From JACMOY01 sp038322575 (lineage in GTDB: Bacteria; Actinomycetota; Actinomycetes; Actinomycetales; Angustibacteraceae), in NCBI GenBank assembly GCA_038322575.1, contig JBBQGB010000005.1, positions 1 to 64,000 of the forward strand: a stretch of 64,000 bases of DNA, written 5' to 3'. Positions 16,701 through 24,633 of this stretch are shown here, in pieces. Position numbers and translations under genes: made by a program. How positions within the stretch are numbered: the stretch's first letter is position 1; every line of letters begins with the position of its first letter. The notes below the pieces were generated by a model, which saw nothing but the letters and a program-made list of their open reading frames with translations, did no database searches and was not told the origin of the DNA.

Positions 16701-16981
16701 TCGACCTGCATCGGGCAGCTGCAGCGGCCGGAGAAGCTCGGCTCGTGGGGCGTGTCGAGGTCGAGCGTGACGAGCGTCTGGTAGGTGCTGCGGCCGCTGC
16801 CCCGCACCGTGGCGAGCAGCAGCTGGGCCCGGTTGCCGCTGGTCAGGGCGCTGACGGCGCCCTGGTCGGCGTACACCGCGCCGCGCTCGAAGGTGCCTGG
16901 ACCGAGCCGGCGGCGGAGCAGGTCGTCGGTGAGGGAACCGACCCACGCCGGCGCCACCCCGTCCAGGCGCACCTGGGTCAC
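13703..16981 (-). CDS. SWI2/SNF2 family DEAD-like ATPase/helicase with SWIM zinc finger
   Basis: 1092 residues. A SWIM-type zinc finger (CSCPMQVDCKH, residues 88-97) is followed by a long variable region. The two RecA-like domains start near residue 640, with Walker A in ADDMGLGKTLQT, the DEAQ box VLDEAQFVKN, motif III/IV SQFTGF, motif V SLKAGGVGLTLTEAD and motif VI QAVDRTHRIGQ. The order and motifs match bacterial RapA/HelZ-like SNF2 proteins. It probably translocates on double-stranded DNA to remodel protein-DNA complexes or RNA polymerase. No neighbour fixes its job. It is read from GTG 16981. Confidence 0.93.
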   Translation of the reverse strand: MTQVRLDGVAPAWVGSLTDDLLRRRLGPGTFERGAVYADQGAVSALTSGNRAQLLLATVRGSGRSTYQTLVTLDLDTPHEPSFSGRCSCPMQVDCKHVAAVLLTARERWGRPLQPAWQVLLNDLVRPAPTPVTAAGLGLLVEPVTRTPTRYADSPEPLTRLRLLPVTPGKNGWIKTGVSWRDLELGHQRVPVQPDQREALLGLLSRFRSAQPPWASPWSAVQVHLDDLGRGGWRLLDDAQRAGIALVAGARGATRTVHLVGAPASVVLDVRRSERDGARLGAVVRVPGEPDLAPGRARLVGQPAHGMYLEDGDRLLLARFDPPLAPAVSALLDVDVLEVPAAELSDFLSGYYPVLRQRVTVESGDGSISLPEVIPPRLAVTVGFEAGHRTVIGWGFAYTVGDQVLRTPIAAEPGRVARDPDAEDALLGTLGFLDVVPGLRVDVGPVRRPVPRTVLTGLDTAAFVEHVLPVLRERDDVLVDVEGVPVDYVEHHELPRITVSATDSTDPDHTDWFDLGVRVFVADQDVPLALLLAALTRGDEHLLLDSGTWFTLDRPELASLRALLTEARSLQDRPGEALRITPWQAGLWDELVTLGVVDQQSERWTRTVSALLDLEAVPQPDPPAGLQARLRPYQLEGYHWLCLLWDHRLGGILADDMGLGKTLQTLAMAARAHEQGDLGDPLLIVAPTSVVSTWASEAAKFVPHLRVVTVTETARRSGRSLVELVDGAQVVVTSYALLRIDEDAYRSLRWSGLVLDEAQFVKNHQAKTYQCARRLPAPFKLGITGTPLENSLMDLWSLLSITAPGLFPNPQRFTDAYRKPIESGESPEQLATLRRRIRPWMLRRTKEAVAADLPPKVEQTLEITLNPAHRRVYDKHLQRERQRVLGLIEDLNRNRIAILRSLTVLRQLSLDASLVDAAHAGTIASSKIDALMEQLVEVVAEGHRVLVFSQFTGFLSLVRARLAAEGIAHCYLDGRTRDRPRRIAEFKDGDAPVFVISLKAGGVGLTLTEADYVFVLDPWWNPAAEAQAVDRTHRIGQDKTVMVYRLVAKDTIEEKVVALQQRKRDLFARVVDEGAMLGTQLSADDIRGLFDA

Positions 16982-17126
16982 CGGCGGGTCGGCCGTTCAG
17001 GGTTCAACGCGCCCATCCTCTCGAGCCGCGGTGCCGGGGTGGCCCGATCGATGGTACGACGGAGCACCGACAGTCGAGTGCCGTCCCGGTCCCCCCTGTG
17101 GACGTCGCCCGTTCGTCCGCCCAGCG

Positions 17127-17165
17127 GCCACGTGGCGTCCACCTGGGTGACCCGTGGCGGCCACG
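17127..17165. promoter_or_regulatory. Two short perfect palindromes in the SNF2/glycosidase divergent region
   Basis: The 250-bp stretch 16982-17231 holds no gene. Within it GCCACGTGGC (17127-17136) and CGTGGC-G-GCCACG (17153-17165) are perfect palindromes sharing the GCCACG/CGTGGC half-site. They may be operators for the secreted glycosidase gene that follows. No clear -10 was found. Confidence 0.35.
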
Positions 17166-17231
17166 TCGCGCTGGTTTGATTCGGGTCGAGCCGGGCGCAG
17201 CGGTGGCGCCCGCCCGTCCACGGGAGTCCCC

Positions 17232-18818
17232 ATGCGCCTGCGCCGCCCTGCGGTGATCGTGCTGGCCGCGAGCACCATGGCCGCGATCACCATCGCTGCC
17301 CCGGATCTGGCCACCGCCCGGCCGGCGGCCCGTGCTGCTCAGGTCGCCGGGGTGCCCGCGCTACCGCTCGGGCCCGCCGGCACGACCCAGACCGCCACCG
17401 AGCAGGTGCTGGCGCCCGGTGTGCGGCTGACCACCGTCACCGCAGGCGCCGCCCGCGCCACCGACTCGTGGGTGCTGCGCAGACTGCTGGCGAGCGAGGC
17501 GGACGCGCTCGAGCTCACCACCCGGATCCGCGCCGCCGGACGTCCGGCGAGCGTGGAGCGCGTCGATGACCGGGCGACCGACGACCCCGACCAGGGGCCC
17601 CTGGGCTGGCTGGTCGTCAGCAGCGGCTACCCGGACGAGCCGGCGGCCAAGACCGCCCAGACCGAGCTCGCGCAACGCGGCGTGAGCGGGCTCGGCGTCG
17701 GCAACACCGCGTTGTACCAGCGCGACGCCAGCGGACCGTGGGTGGTCCGGGTGCTGCGCGTGGATCGCACCCACCTGCGTCAGGTGCACGCCGCGCTCGC
17801 GACCGACGTCGTGCCCGGTCGCGAGACGACCTCGTCGGTGGCCGCCCGTCGCGGCGCGCTGGCCGCCGTCAACGGCGGGTACTTCGTCGTGGGTGAGGCG
17901 GACGGCGTGCCCGGTGACCTCGCCGGGGTCGGCGTCCAGGACGGCGCTTACGACAGCGAGGCGGTGGCCGACCGAGCGGCCCTGGTCGTCGACGGCGCCC
18001 GCAGCCAGGTGGCGTCGATCACCACCGATGCGACGCTGCGCGCGCAGGACGGCTCTCGGGTGCGGCTGAACGGGATCGACCGGGCCGTGGGCCGGATCCG
18101 GGACTGCGGCGAGCCCGGTGACCGGCCCACCGAGATGGCGCAGCAGGACATCACGTGCACGAACCCCGACGAGATCGTCGTCTTCGACGGCGCGTACGGC
18201 GCGAGCGCCGAGGCGGGCGCCGGGGTGGCGGTGACGCTGGACCGGCGCGACCGGGTGGTCGACGTGCGCGACTCGCGCGGGGGTGCGATCCCGAGGGGCG
18301 GCAGCATCCTGGAGGGGATCGGCGCCGGTGCGACCTGGCTGCGCAGCCACGCGGTGATCGGCACCGTCGTCCGCACGGCGACCGACCTGCGCGCCGACGG
18401 TCGGGTGCTGGGCCTGCACCGCGGCACGAGCGTGGTCAACGGCGGTCCGTTCCTGGTGCGCGACGGTGCGACCTCCGTCGACGCCTACCGCGAGGGCTTC
18501 GTGCACCCGGGCGACCCGGGCTTCTACTTCGCGTTCGCCGTCAGCCGCAACCCCCGCACGATGGCGGGCCTGACCCGCGGCGGCGACCTGCTGCTCGTCA
18601 CCGTCGACGGACGGGCGCCGGGATACAGCATCGGGATGAGCTTCGCCGAGCAGGCCCGGGTCATGCAGGCTCTCGGGGCACGGGACGCGATCAACCTCGA
18701 CGGCGGCGGGTCGACCACCATGGTCGCCGCCGGTGGCCTGCTGGGGCGCCCCTCTGACGCGACGGGCGAGCGCCCGGTCGGTGACGTGCTCGTGGTCGAA
18801 CCGCAGCGACGTGACTGA
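17232..18818 (+). CDS. Secreted phosphodiester glycosidase family protein (NAGPA/DUF2233)
   Basis: 528 residues from ATG 17232. A signal peptide (MRLRRPAVIVLAASTMAAIT, predicted cleavage after an Ala-rich stretch) sends it outside. Residues about 65-200 form a SPOR-like alternating region (SWVLRRLLASEADALELTTRI). The C-terminal half is the NAGPA-like domain, with NGGYFVVGEADGVPGDLAGV, a loop with two Cys about 11 residues apart (DCGEPGDRPTEMAQQDITC), NGGPFLV, and the signature AINLDGGGSTTM. Relatives cleave GlcNAc-1-phosphodiester or act on exopolysaccharide and teichoic-acid-like polymers. The substrate here is unknown. Confidence 0.88.
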   Translation: MRLRRPAVIVLAASTMAAITIAAPDLATARPAARAAQVAGVPALPLGPAGTTQTATEQVLAPGVRLTTVTAGAARATDSWVLRRLLASEADALELTTRIRAAGRPASVERVDDRATDDPDQGPLGWLVVSSGYPDEPAAKTAQTELAQRGVSGLGVGNTALYQRDASGPWVVRVLRVDRTHLRQVHAALATDVVPGRETTSSVAARRGALAAVNGGYFVVGEADGVPGDLAGVGVQDGAYDSEAVADRAALVVDGARSQVASITTDATLRAQDGSRVRLNGIDRAVGRIRDCGEPGDRPTEMAQQDITCTNPDEIVVFDGAYGASAEAGAGVAVTLDRRDRVVDVRDSRGGAIPRGGSILEGIGAGATWLRSHAVIGTVVRTATDLRADGRVLGLHRGTSVVNGGPFLVRDGATSVDAYREGFVHPGDPGFYFAFAVSRNPRTMAGLTRGGDLLLVTVDGRAPGYSIGMSFAEQARVMQALGARDAINLDGGGSTTMVAAGGLLGRPSDATGERPVGDVLVVEPQRRD

Positions 18819-18922
18819 ACGCCTCTGGCGCCGCACTGGGGTCGCTCAGGTATAGCCCGCGGCGCCGGTCGTGACGCAGGATGGCTGCAGCAGCCACCGG
18901 CCTTCACCGACGAGGAGCCCGC

Positions 18923-20752
18923 ATGACCCAGACCCTGCAGCCGCCCACCACCACGTCGGGCCCGCGGGCCGAGGTCGAGGCGTGGCTGGCCGCCTTCGAG
19001 CAGGCCCTGACCGCCGCGGACGTCGACGCCGCGGTCGGGTTGTTCGCGTCCGACAGCTACTGGCGCGACCTGGTGAGCTTCACGTGGAACATCGTCACCG
19101 TCGAGGGCCCGGACGGCGTCCGCGACCTGCTCGAGAACACGCTCGCGAGGGTGCAGCCGCAGGGGTTCGTCGTTGCCGACGACCTCGGGGAGCCGAGCGA
19201 GGCCGGGGGCGTCGTCGACGCGTGGATCCGGTTCGAGACCGGTGTCGGCCGCGGGCTGGGTCACCTGCGGCTGAAGGACGGCCGGTGCTGGACGCTGCTG
19301 ACGACCTTGGCCGAGCTGAAGGGCCACGAGGAGCCGTTGAGCGATCGACGCCCGCGCGGCGCCGAGCACGGCGCCGACAAGAACCGGCGCACCTGGAGCG
19401 AGCAGCGCGAGCAGGAGGCGGCCGAGCTGGGTCGCACCACCCAGCCCTACGTGCTCGTCGTGGGCGGCGGCCAGGGGGGCATCGCGCTGTCGGCGCGGCT
19501 GCGGCAGCTCGACGTCCCGACGATCGTGATCGACCAGCACCCGCGCGCGGGTGACGCCTGGCGGGCGCGGTACAAGTCGCTGTGCCTGCACGACCCGGTC
19601 TGGTACGACCACCTGCCCTACCTGGACTTCCCCAAGACCTGGCCGGTGTTCGCGCCCAAGGACAAGATCGCCGACTGGCTCGAGATGTACACCAAGGTGA
19701 TGGAGCTGAACTACTGGGGCTCGACCCGGTGCCTGAGCGCGACGTACGACGAGGCGGCGGCCGAGTGGGTCGTCGAGGTCGACCGCGACGGCGAGCGGAT
19801 CACCCTGCGCCCCAAGCAGCTGGTCCTCGCGACCGGCATGTCGGGCAAGCCGAACGTCCCTGCGTTCGAGGGGATGGACGTCTTCGAGGGCGACCAGCAC
19901 CACTCCTCGCAGCACCCCGGCCCGGACGCCTACCGGGGCAAGCGCGCCGTGGTGATCGGCGCGAACAACTCGGCGCACGACATCTGCGCGGCGCTGTGGG
20001 AGGCCGGGGCCGACGTCACGATGGTGCAGCGCTCGTCCACCCACATCGTGCGGTCCGACTCGCTGATGACGTTCGCGCTCGGCGGCCTGTACTCCGAGCA
20101 GGCCGTGGCGTCGGGCATGACGACGCAGAAGGCCGACCTGACGTTCGCCTCGCTGCCGTACCGGATCATGCACGAGTTCCAGATCCCGGTGTACGACGCG
20201 ATCCGCAAGCAGGACGCCGACTTCTACTCCCGGCTCGAGGCGGCCGGGTTCATGCTCGACTACGGCGACGACGACAGCGGGCTGTTCATGAAGTACCTGC
20301 GTCGCGGCTCGGGCTACTACATCGACGTCGGCGCGAGCGAGCTCGTCGCCAACGGCGACATCCACCTGAAGAGCGGCGTCGACGTCGAGCGGCTCACGAA
20401 GGACTCGGTGGTGCTGACCGACGGTACCGAGCTGCCGGCCGACCTGGTCGTCTACGCCACCGGGTACGGCTCGATGAACGGGTGGGCCGCCGACCTGATC
20501 TCACAGGAGGTGGCCGACAAGGTCGGCAAGGTGTGGGGTCTGGGGTCGGACACCACCAAGGACCCGGGCCCGTGGGAGGGCGAGCAGCGCAACATGTGGA
20601 AGCCCACCCAGCAGCAGGGGCTGTGGTTCCACGGCGGCAACCTGCACCAGTCGCGGCACTACTCGCTCTACCTCGCGCTGCAGCTCAAGGCCCGCGAGGC
20701 CGGTCTCGACACCCCGGTCCACGGGTTGCAGGAGGTTCACCACCTGAGCTGA
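18923..20752 (+). CDS. FAD-dependent monooxygenase with N-terminal SnoaL-like domain
   Basis: 609 residues from ATG 18923, with GAGGAG 6 nt upstream. Residues 1-150 form an NTF2/SnoaL-like domain (EVEAWLAAFEQALTAADVDAAVGLFASDSYWRDLV). The rest is a flavoprotein monooxygenase of the FMO/YUCCA type: the FAD motif VVGGGQGGIALSARL, then RYKSLCLHDPVWYDHLPYL, and the NADPH motif VVIGANNSAHDICAAL. The fused layout is common in actinobacteria and proteobacteria near cyclohexanone or terpenoid metabolism. The substrate is unknown and no catabolic neighbours help. The SnoaL part may form a substrate lid or be regulatory. Confidence 0.9.
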   Translation: MTQTLQPPTTTSGPRAEVEAWLAAFEQALTAADVDAAVGLFASDSYWRDLVSFTWNIVTVEGPDGVRDLLENTLARVQPQGFVVADDLGEPSEAGGVVDAWIRFETGVGRGLGHLRLKDGRCWTLLTTLAELKGHEEPLSDRRPRGAEHGADKNRRTWSEQREQEAAELGRTTQPYVLVVGGGQGGIALSARLRQLDVPTIVIDQHPRAGDAWRARYKSLCLHDPVWYDHLPYLDFPKTWPVFAPKDKIADWLEMYTKVMELNYWGSTRCLSATYDEAAAEWVVEVDRDGERITLRPKQLVLATGMSGKPNVPAFEGMDVFEGDQHHSSQHPGPDAYRGKRAVVIGANNSAHDICAALWEAGADVTMVQRSSTHIVRSDSLMTFALGGLYSEQAVASGMTTQKADLTFASLPYRIMHEFQIPVYDAIRKQDADFYSRLEAAGFMLDYGDDDSGLFMKYLRRGSGYYIDVGASELVANGDIHLKSGVDVERLTKDSVVLTDGTELPADLVVYATGYGSMNGWAADLISQEVADKVGKVWGLGSDTTKDPGPWEGEQRNMWKPTQQQGLWFHGGNLHQSRHYSLYLALQLKAREAGLDTPVHGLQEVHHLS

Positions 20753-20834
20753 CCGGTCCGTCGCGGCGATCGCCCCGGCCCGGCCCGGGCGCCGCCGAGG
20801 GCGCCCGGCGTTGCGGGCTCGCCCGTGCGCCCGG

Positions 20835-20840
20835 GACACT
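20835..20840 (+). promoter_or_regulatory. -10 box, leaderless promoter of the GAF-ANTAR gene
   Basis: GACACT ends 7 nt before GTG 20848, with no Shine-Dalgarno. Confidence 0.45.
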
Positions 20841-20847
20841 GGTCGGC

Positions 20848-21543
20848 GTGAGCATCAGCCCCAGCGCCGAGACGACCGCCGCGTTCGACCGCCTCGCCTC
20901 GCTCGTCTACGCCGCGCCCGACGTCCCCGCCGTGCTGCAGGCCATCGTCGAGGCCGCGGTCGAGCTGATCCCCGGGTGCGACCACGCCACGGTCGCGATG
21001 ATCATCAAGGGTGAGTTCACCACCGTGGCGGCCACCGACGACGTCGCCCGTCGGGTGGACGGGTACGAGCGCGAGCTCGGGGACGGACCCTGCGTGGACG
21101 CCATCGTCGAGGACTCCTTCCAGATGGACAGCGACATCCGGACCCGGTCGCAGTGGCCGCGCCTGGCCGAGAAGGTCCTGGCCACCACCCCGGTGCGCGG
21201 GATGATCGGCTACCGGCTGATGATCGAGGGACGCAAGACCGGTGCGCTCAACGTCTTCTCCGACACCGCCGGCGCCCTGGACGCCTCGTCCGCGGACGCC
21301 GGAGCGGTGCTGGCCGCGTTCGCGTCGGTGGCGGTGACGGCCGCCACCCGGCACGAGCGGGCCGAGCAGCTGCAGCAGGGTCTGGCGAGCAACCGCGAGA
21401 TCGGCAAGGCGGTCGGGCTGCTCATGGCCACCCACCGGGTCGACGCCGACCAGGCGTTCGCGCTGCTGCGGACGACGTCGTCGCGGATGAACGTCAAGCT
21501 GGTCGACATCGCCGCGCGGGTGGTCGAGCTCGGGGTGGACTGA
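20848..21543 (+). CDS. GAF and ANTAR domain transcription antitermination regulator
   Basis: 231 residues. A GAF sensor domain spans roughly residues 20-160 (GCDHATVAMI ... RGMIGYRLMIEGRKTGALNVFSD). A C-terminal ANTAR domain (EQLQQGLASNREIGKAVGLLM) follows and ends with the helical part LLRTTSSRMNVKLVDIAARVV. ANTAR proteins bind paired hexaloop hairpins in nascent RNA to prevent termination. In actinomycetes many such GAF-ANTAR proteins answer stationary-phase or stress signals. The ligand is unknown. It converges with an RsbW-like kinase gene 22 bp away, hinting at a stress-signalling patch. Confidence 0.92.
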   Translation: MSISPSAETTAAFDRLASLVYAAPDVPAVLQAIVEAAVELIPGCDHATVAMIIKGEFTTVAATDDVARRVDGYERELGDGPCVDAIVEDSFQMDSDIRTRSQWPRLAEKVLATTPVRGMIGYRLMIEGRKTGALNVFSDTAGALDASSADAGAVLAAFASVAVTAATRHERAEQLQQGLASNREIGKAVGLLMATHRVDADQAFALLRTTSSRMNVKLVDIAARVVELGVD

Positions 21544-21565
21544 CCCCTTCAGCTCGGCGGACGGG

Positions 21566-21979
21566 TCAGCTCGACCCGACCAGCGCCCAGACCACCTTGC
21601 CGGTCGGCGTGCGCGCCCAGCCGAGGGTGTCGCTGACCCGGCCGACGATCATCAGGCCACGCCCGGCCTCGCTGAGCTGGCCGACGTCGCGCACGACCGG
21701 TGGGGCCGGGCTGTCGTCCGCGACCGCCACCACCCACCCGCTCGCCAGCCGGTGCACCGAGAGCACCAGACCGCCGCGGGCGTGCCGCAGGCCGTTGGCC
21801 ACCAGCTCGCTGGTGACCAGCGCCGCGCGCCGGCGCACCTGGTCCTCGCCGCTGTCGATCGCCTGCGACACCAGCCGGCGCGCCAGGCGCGCACTCTGCG
21901 GCTCGGGGCGCAGCGACCACTCGCCACGGGGTGTCCCGACCGGCGGCTGCGCGGCGGGCACCGCGACGGCGGAGGACAC
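21566..21979 (-). CDS. RsbW-like anti-sigma factor kinase (HATPase_c_2)
   Basis: 137 residues from GTG 21979, with AGAAGG 8 nt upstream. GHKL ATPase motifs are present: the N box LVTSELVANGLRHA, the G1 box VADDSPAPP (shortened relative to DxGxG) and the G2 region GRGLMIVGRVSDTLGW. Small stand-alone proteins like this are abundant in actinomycetes. They work as serine kinases or anti-sigma factors in partner-switching with STAS proteins, none of which is visible nearby. The open frame continues far upstream but has no coding character there, so the start with the ribosome-binding site is preferred. Confidence 0.88.
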   Translation of the reverse strand: MSSAVAVPAAQPPVGTPRGEWSLRPEPQSARLARRLVSQAIDSGEDQVRRRAALVTSELVANGLRHARGGLVLSVHRLASGWVVAVADDSPAPPVVRDVGQLSEAGRGLMIVGRVSDTLGWARTPTGKVVWALVGSS

Positions 21980-22087
21980 CTGGCGATCCCTTCTGAGCGA
22001 GTGGTGCGTGCAGGGTCGAGGCCCCCACCGTAGACCGGCGGGAGCGGTGCCGCTGGACGGTGGTGCGGACCGCCCCGAACGGTGTGC

Positions 22088-22093
22088 CACGAT
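22088..22093 (+). promoter_or_regulatory. -10 box, leaderless promoter of the VOC-like gene
   Basis: CACGAT ends 6 nt before ATG 22100. Confidence 0.45.
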
Positions 22094-22099
22094 CGAGGC

Positions 22100-22738
22100 A
22101 TGCGAGTCGATCACGTGTCCTACGCCGCCGAGACCGGCGGCCTGCGTCAGACCGCGGCCACCTTGTCCGAAGCTCTGGGCGTGGCCGCGCTCGACGGGGG
22201 GGTGCACCCGAGGTTCGGCACCCGCAACATGGTGCTCCCGCTCACGCAGGGGCGGTACGTCGAGGTCGTCGAGGTGCTCGACCACCCGGCCTCGGACAAG
22301 GCGCCGTTCGGCCAGGCCGTGCGCGCCCGCTCGGCTGACGGTGGCGGCTGGCTGGGCTGGTGCGTCGCGGTCGACGACATGGCCCCGCACGAGAAGCGGC
22401 TGGGCCGCGAGGCCGCCCCGGGCAACCGCCGACTGCCGGACGGCACCGAGCTGCACTGGCGCCAGCTGGGCGTCAAGGGCCTGATGTCGGACCCCCAGCT
22501 GCCCTTCCTGACCCGCTGGGAGACCGGCGGGGCGCTGCACCCGTCGGCCGCCGGCCCCTCCTCGGTCACGCTGGTCGGCCTGCAGATCGCCGGCGACCGG
22601 TCGCGGGTGATCGACTGGCTGGGTCTGCCCGCCGGCTACACCTCCTCCGAGGTGGAGTTCACCTTCGTCGCGCCGCACGGCACCCCGGGCCTGCTGTCCT
22701 GCACGTTCCAGACGCCCAGCGGGCTGGTCGTCGTCTAG
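22100..22738 (+). CDS. VOC/glyoxalase-like domain protein
   Basis: 212 residues: MRVDHVSYAAETGGLRQTAATLSEALGVAALDGGVHPRFGTRNMVLPL at the N-terminus is the beta-alpha-beta start of a vicinal oxygen chelate domain with the His of the metal site (xDHV). GRYVEVVEVL and the second-half segment SSVTLVGLQIAGDRSRVIDWL follow. It resembles the large glyoxalase-like group found in actinomycetes whose substrates are unknown. It converges with the diguanylate cyclase gene and the coding regions overlap by 4 bp. Confidence 0.85.
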   Translation: MRVDHVSYAAETGGLRQTAATLSEALGVAALDGGVHPRFGTRNMVLPLTQGRYVEVVEVLDHPASDKAPFGQAVRARSADGGGWLGWCVAVDDMAPHEKRLGREAAPGNRRLPDGTELHWRQLGVKGLMSDPQLPFLTRWETGGALHPSAAGPSSVTLVGLQIAGDRSRVIDWLGLPAGYTSSEVEFTFVAPHGTPGLLSCTFQTPSGLVVV

Positions 22739-24546
22739 CGCACAGCGGCCACGGCGGACACGCCGCCGGCGACGGCGACGCGGTTGCGGCCCTGCGCCTT
22801 GGCGGCGTACATCGCGGTGTCGGCAGCCTCGATCAAGCCCTGCGCCGAGGCCGCGTGGGTCGGCATCGCCGCGACCCCGATGGACGCGGTCACGCCGGTC
22901 TCGCCCTTGACGCCGAAGGTGGCCTCGATCTGCGAGCGCAGCCGCTCGGCGAGCACCTGGGCGCACGCGGCGTCGCTCTCGCGGACCAGGACGGCGATCT
23001 CCTCGCCCCCGTAGCGGTACGCGGTGTCGGTCGAGCGCAGCAGGTCGGTGATCAGCGCCGCGACGTCCTGCAGGACGTCGTCGCCGCGGGCGTGCCCGTG
23101 GGTGTCGTTGATCGTCTTGAAGTGGTCGAGGTCGATCATCAAGAAGGCGAGCGGCCGGCCGTAGCGCAGGCTGCGCTCGACCTCCTGGGCCAGGTCGGTC
23201 GTGAGCCGCCGGCGGTTTGCGAGGCGGGTGAGCGGGTCGTGCTCGCTGGCGTGCTCGGCACCCTCGTGCAGGCGGGCCGCCTCGATCGCCGTGGCCGCGT
23301 GGATCGTCATCGTCTCGATGATCTCGATCTGCTCGTCGCTGAGCTGAAGGCCGGGTGCCAGCCCCAGCTCGAGGACCCCGATGATCCGGGCGCCGACGAC
23401 CAGCGGCACCGCGGTGCTCGTCCCACCGGTCGGCTCGCCCGTGACCCCCTGGGTGGCGCGGCCGTACTTCGCAGCGCGCCCGACGACGCCCACCCCCAGA
23501 TCGAGCGTGGTCGAGGCCGCCGGACCGCCGGTCGCGGAGTCCCAGCGCGACTCGATGCCGAGGCCGTCGTCGGTCACCAGCCACACGGCGACCCGGTCGA
23601 CGGCGGCGATGGCGAGGGCTGCGTCGGTGATCGAGATCAGCACGTACCGCAGGTTCAGGCTGCCGCCGATCTCCCGGACCATCGACAGGATCCCCTGCAA
23701 GCGCGTGTTCTGGGCGGCGATGAGCTGGTCGCGGTCGGCTGCGGCGGTGCGGGCCAGGCCCAGCGCGGCGGTCATCGCGTTGAGCCCGTCGATGACCTCG
23801 ACCAGCTCGAGCGGCCCCGGTGAGCTGACGTGGTGGTGCAGGTCGCCCTCGCTGACGGCCTGCAGGCCCCGCAGGACGGCGTCCACCGGTGCCACGACGT
23901 CCCGGCGCAGGGCGTCCCGGCGCCTGATGCTCAGCGCGACGGTCGCCATCGCGACCGCGACCACGGCGGCGAGCAAGGTGACGATCAGGACGTACTGGGT
24001 GTGGCGGGCGTTCCTCAGCGCCGAACGGGTGCGGTCGACCGCGTCCTGCTGGGTCCCGCGGTAGCGGTCGAACAGCACCTTGCCGGCCCGCAGGTAGGCG
24101 TTGTGGGCGGCGACGTCACCGGGACGGGACGCCGACCCAGAGGCGGCCGGGGTGGCCCATTCGTCCTGCCACTGCTGCTGGGCGATCCGCACCGCGACCA
24201 CGCTGCGGGTCAGGCGCGGGTCGGAGGCGATGTCGAGCAGCCGGGCATCGACGGTGGCGAGGACACCGAGACCGCTGTGGTACGGGGTCAGGTAGGTCAG
24301 GTCGCCGGTCGACAGGAACGCCCGCAGGCCGGTCTCCTGGTCGAGCATCGCCGCGTGGCTGTCCTGCAGCGCCAGCAGGCCGCCCTCGTAGCGGGTGATC
24401 CTCGGTTGGGACACCAGCGCGAACCAGGCCAGCAGCGACGACAGGAGCAGGCTGATCACGACAGCGCCCGCGATGACCACGCGCATACCCCGGTCGACCG
24501 CAGCCGACAGGCCTACGGGCGTCGTCGATCGTGCTCGCCGCCGCAT
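22735..24546 (-). CDS. Membrane-bound diguanylate cyclase (CHASE3-HAMP-GAF-GGDEF)
   Basis: 603 residues from ATG 24546; the ribosome-binding site GAGGAGAG lies 6 nt upstream and rules out the GTG at 24552. Helix 1 (VVIAGAVVISLLLSSLLAWF) and helix 2 (YVLIVTLLAAVVAVAMATVA) flank an extracytoplasmic CHASE3-like domain (DQETGLRAFLSTGD). A HAMP segment follows, then a GAF domain (about 300-430) and the GGDEF domain (about 440-595), with DLDHFKTINDTHGHARGDDVL. The catalytic loop reads YGGEEI, so the last residue differs from GGEEF but the Gly-Gly-Glu-Glu core is kept. The product-inhibition site RSTD lies 5 residues before it. It makes cyclic di-GMP from GTP in response to an external signal. Confidence 0.93.
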   Translation of the reverse strand: MRRRARSTTPVGLSAAVDRGMRVVIAGAVVISLLLSSLLAWFALVSQPRITRYEGGLLALQDSHAAMLDQETGLRAFLSTGDLTYLTPYHSGLGVLATVDARLLDIASDPRLTRSVVAVRIAQQQWQDEWATPAASGSASRPGDVAAHNAYLRAGKVLFDRYRGTQQDAVDRTRSALRNARHTQYVLIVTLLAAVVAVAMATVALSIRRRDALRRDVVAPVDAVLRGLQAVSEGDLHHHVSSPGPLELVEVIDGLNAMTAALGLARTAAADRDQLIAAQNTRLQGILSMVREIGGSLNLRYVLISITDAALAIAAVDRVAVWLVTDDGLGIESRWDSATGGPAASTTLDLGVGVVGRAAKYGRATQGVTGEPTGGTSTAVPLVVGARIIGVLELGLAPGLQLSDEQIEIIETMTIHAATAIEAARLHEGAEHASEHDPLTRLANRRRLTTDLAQEVERSLRYGRPLAFLMIDLDHFKTINDTHGHARGDDVLQDVAALITDLLRSTDTAYRYGGEEIAVLVRESDAACAQVLAERLRSQIEATFGVKGETGVTASIGVAAMPTHAASAQGLIEAADTAMYAAKAQGRNRVAVAGGVSAVAAVR

Positions 24547-24633
24547 CGTCACCTCTCCTCGTGCTGAACCCCTACCGGTGGTCGGCCGAACGGGGGTCCC
24601 GCTTGAGCGCAGGCGGGCGGTGCGCTGGGTCGG

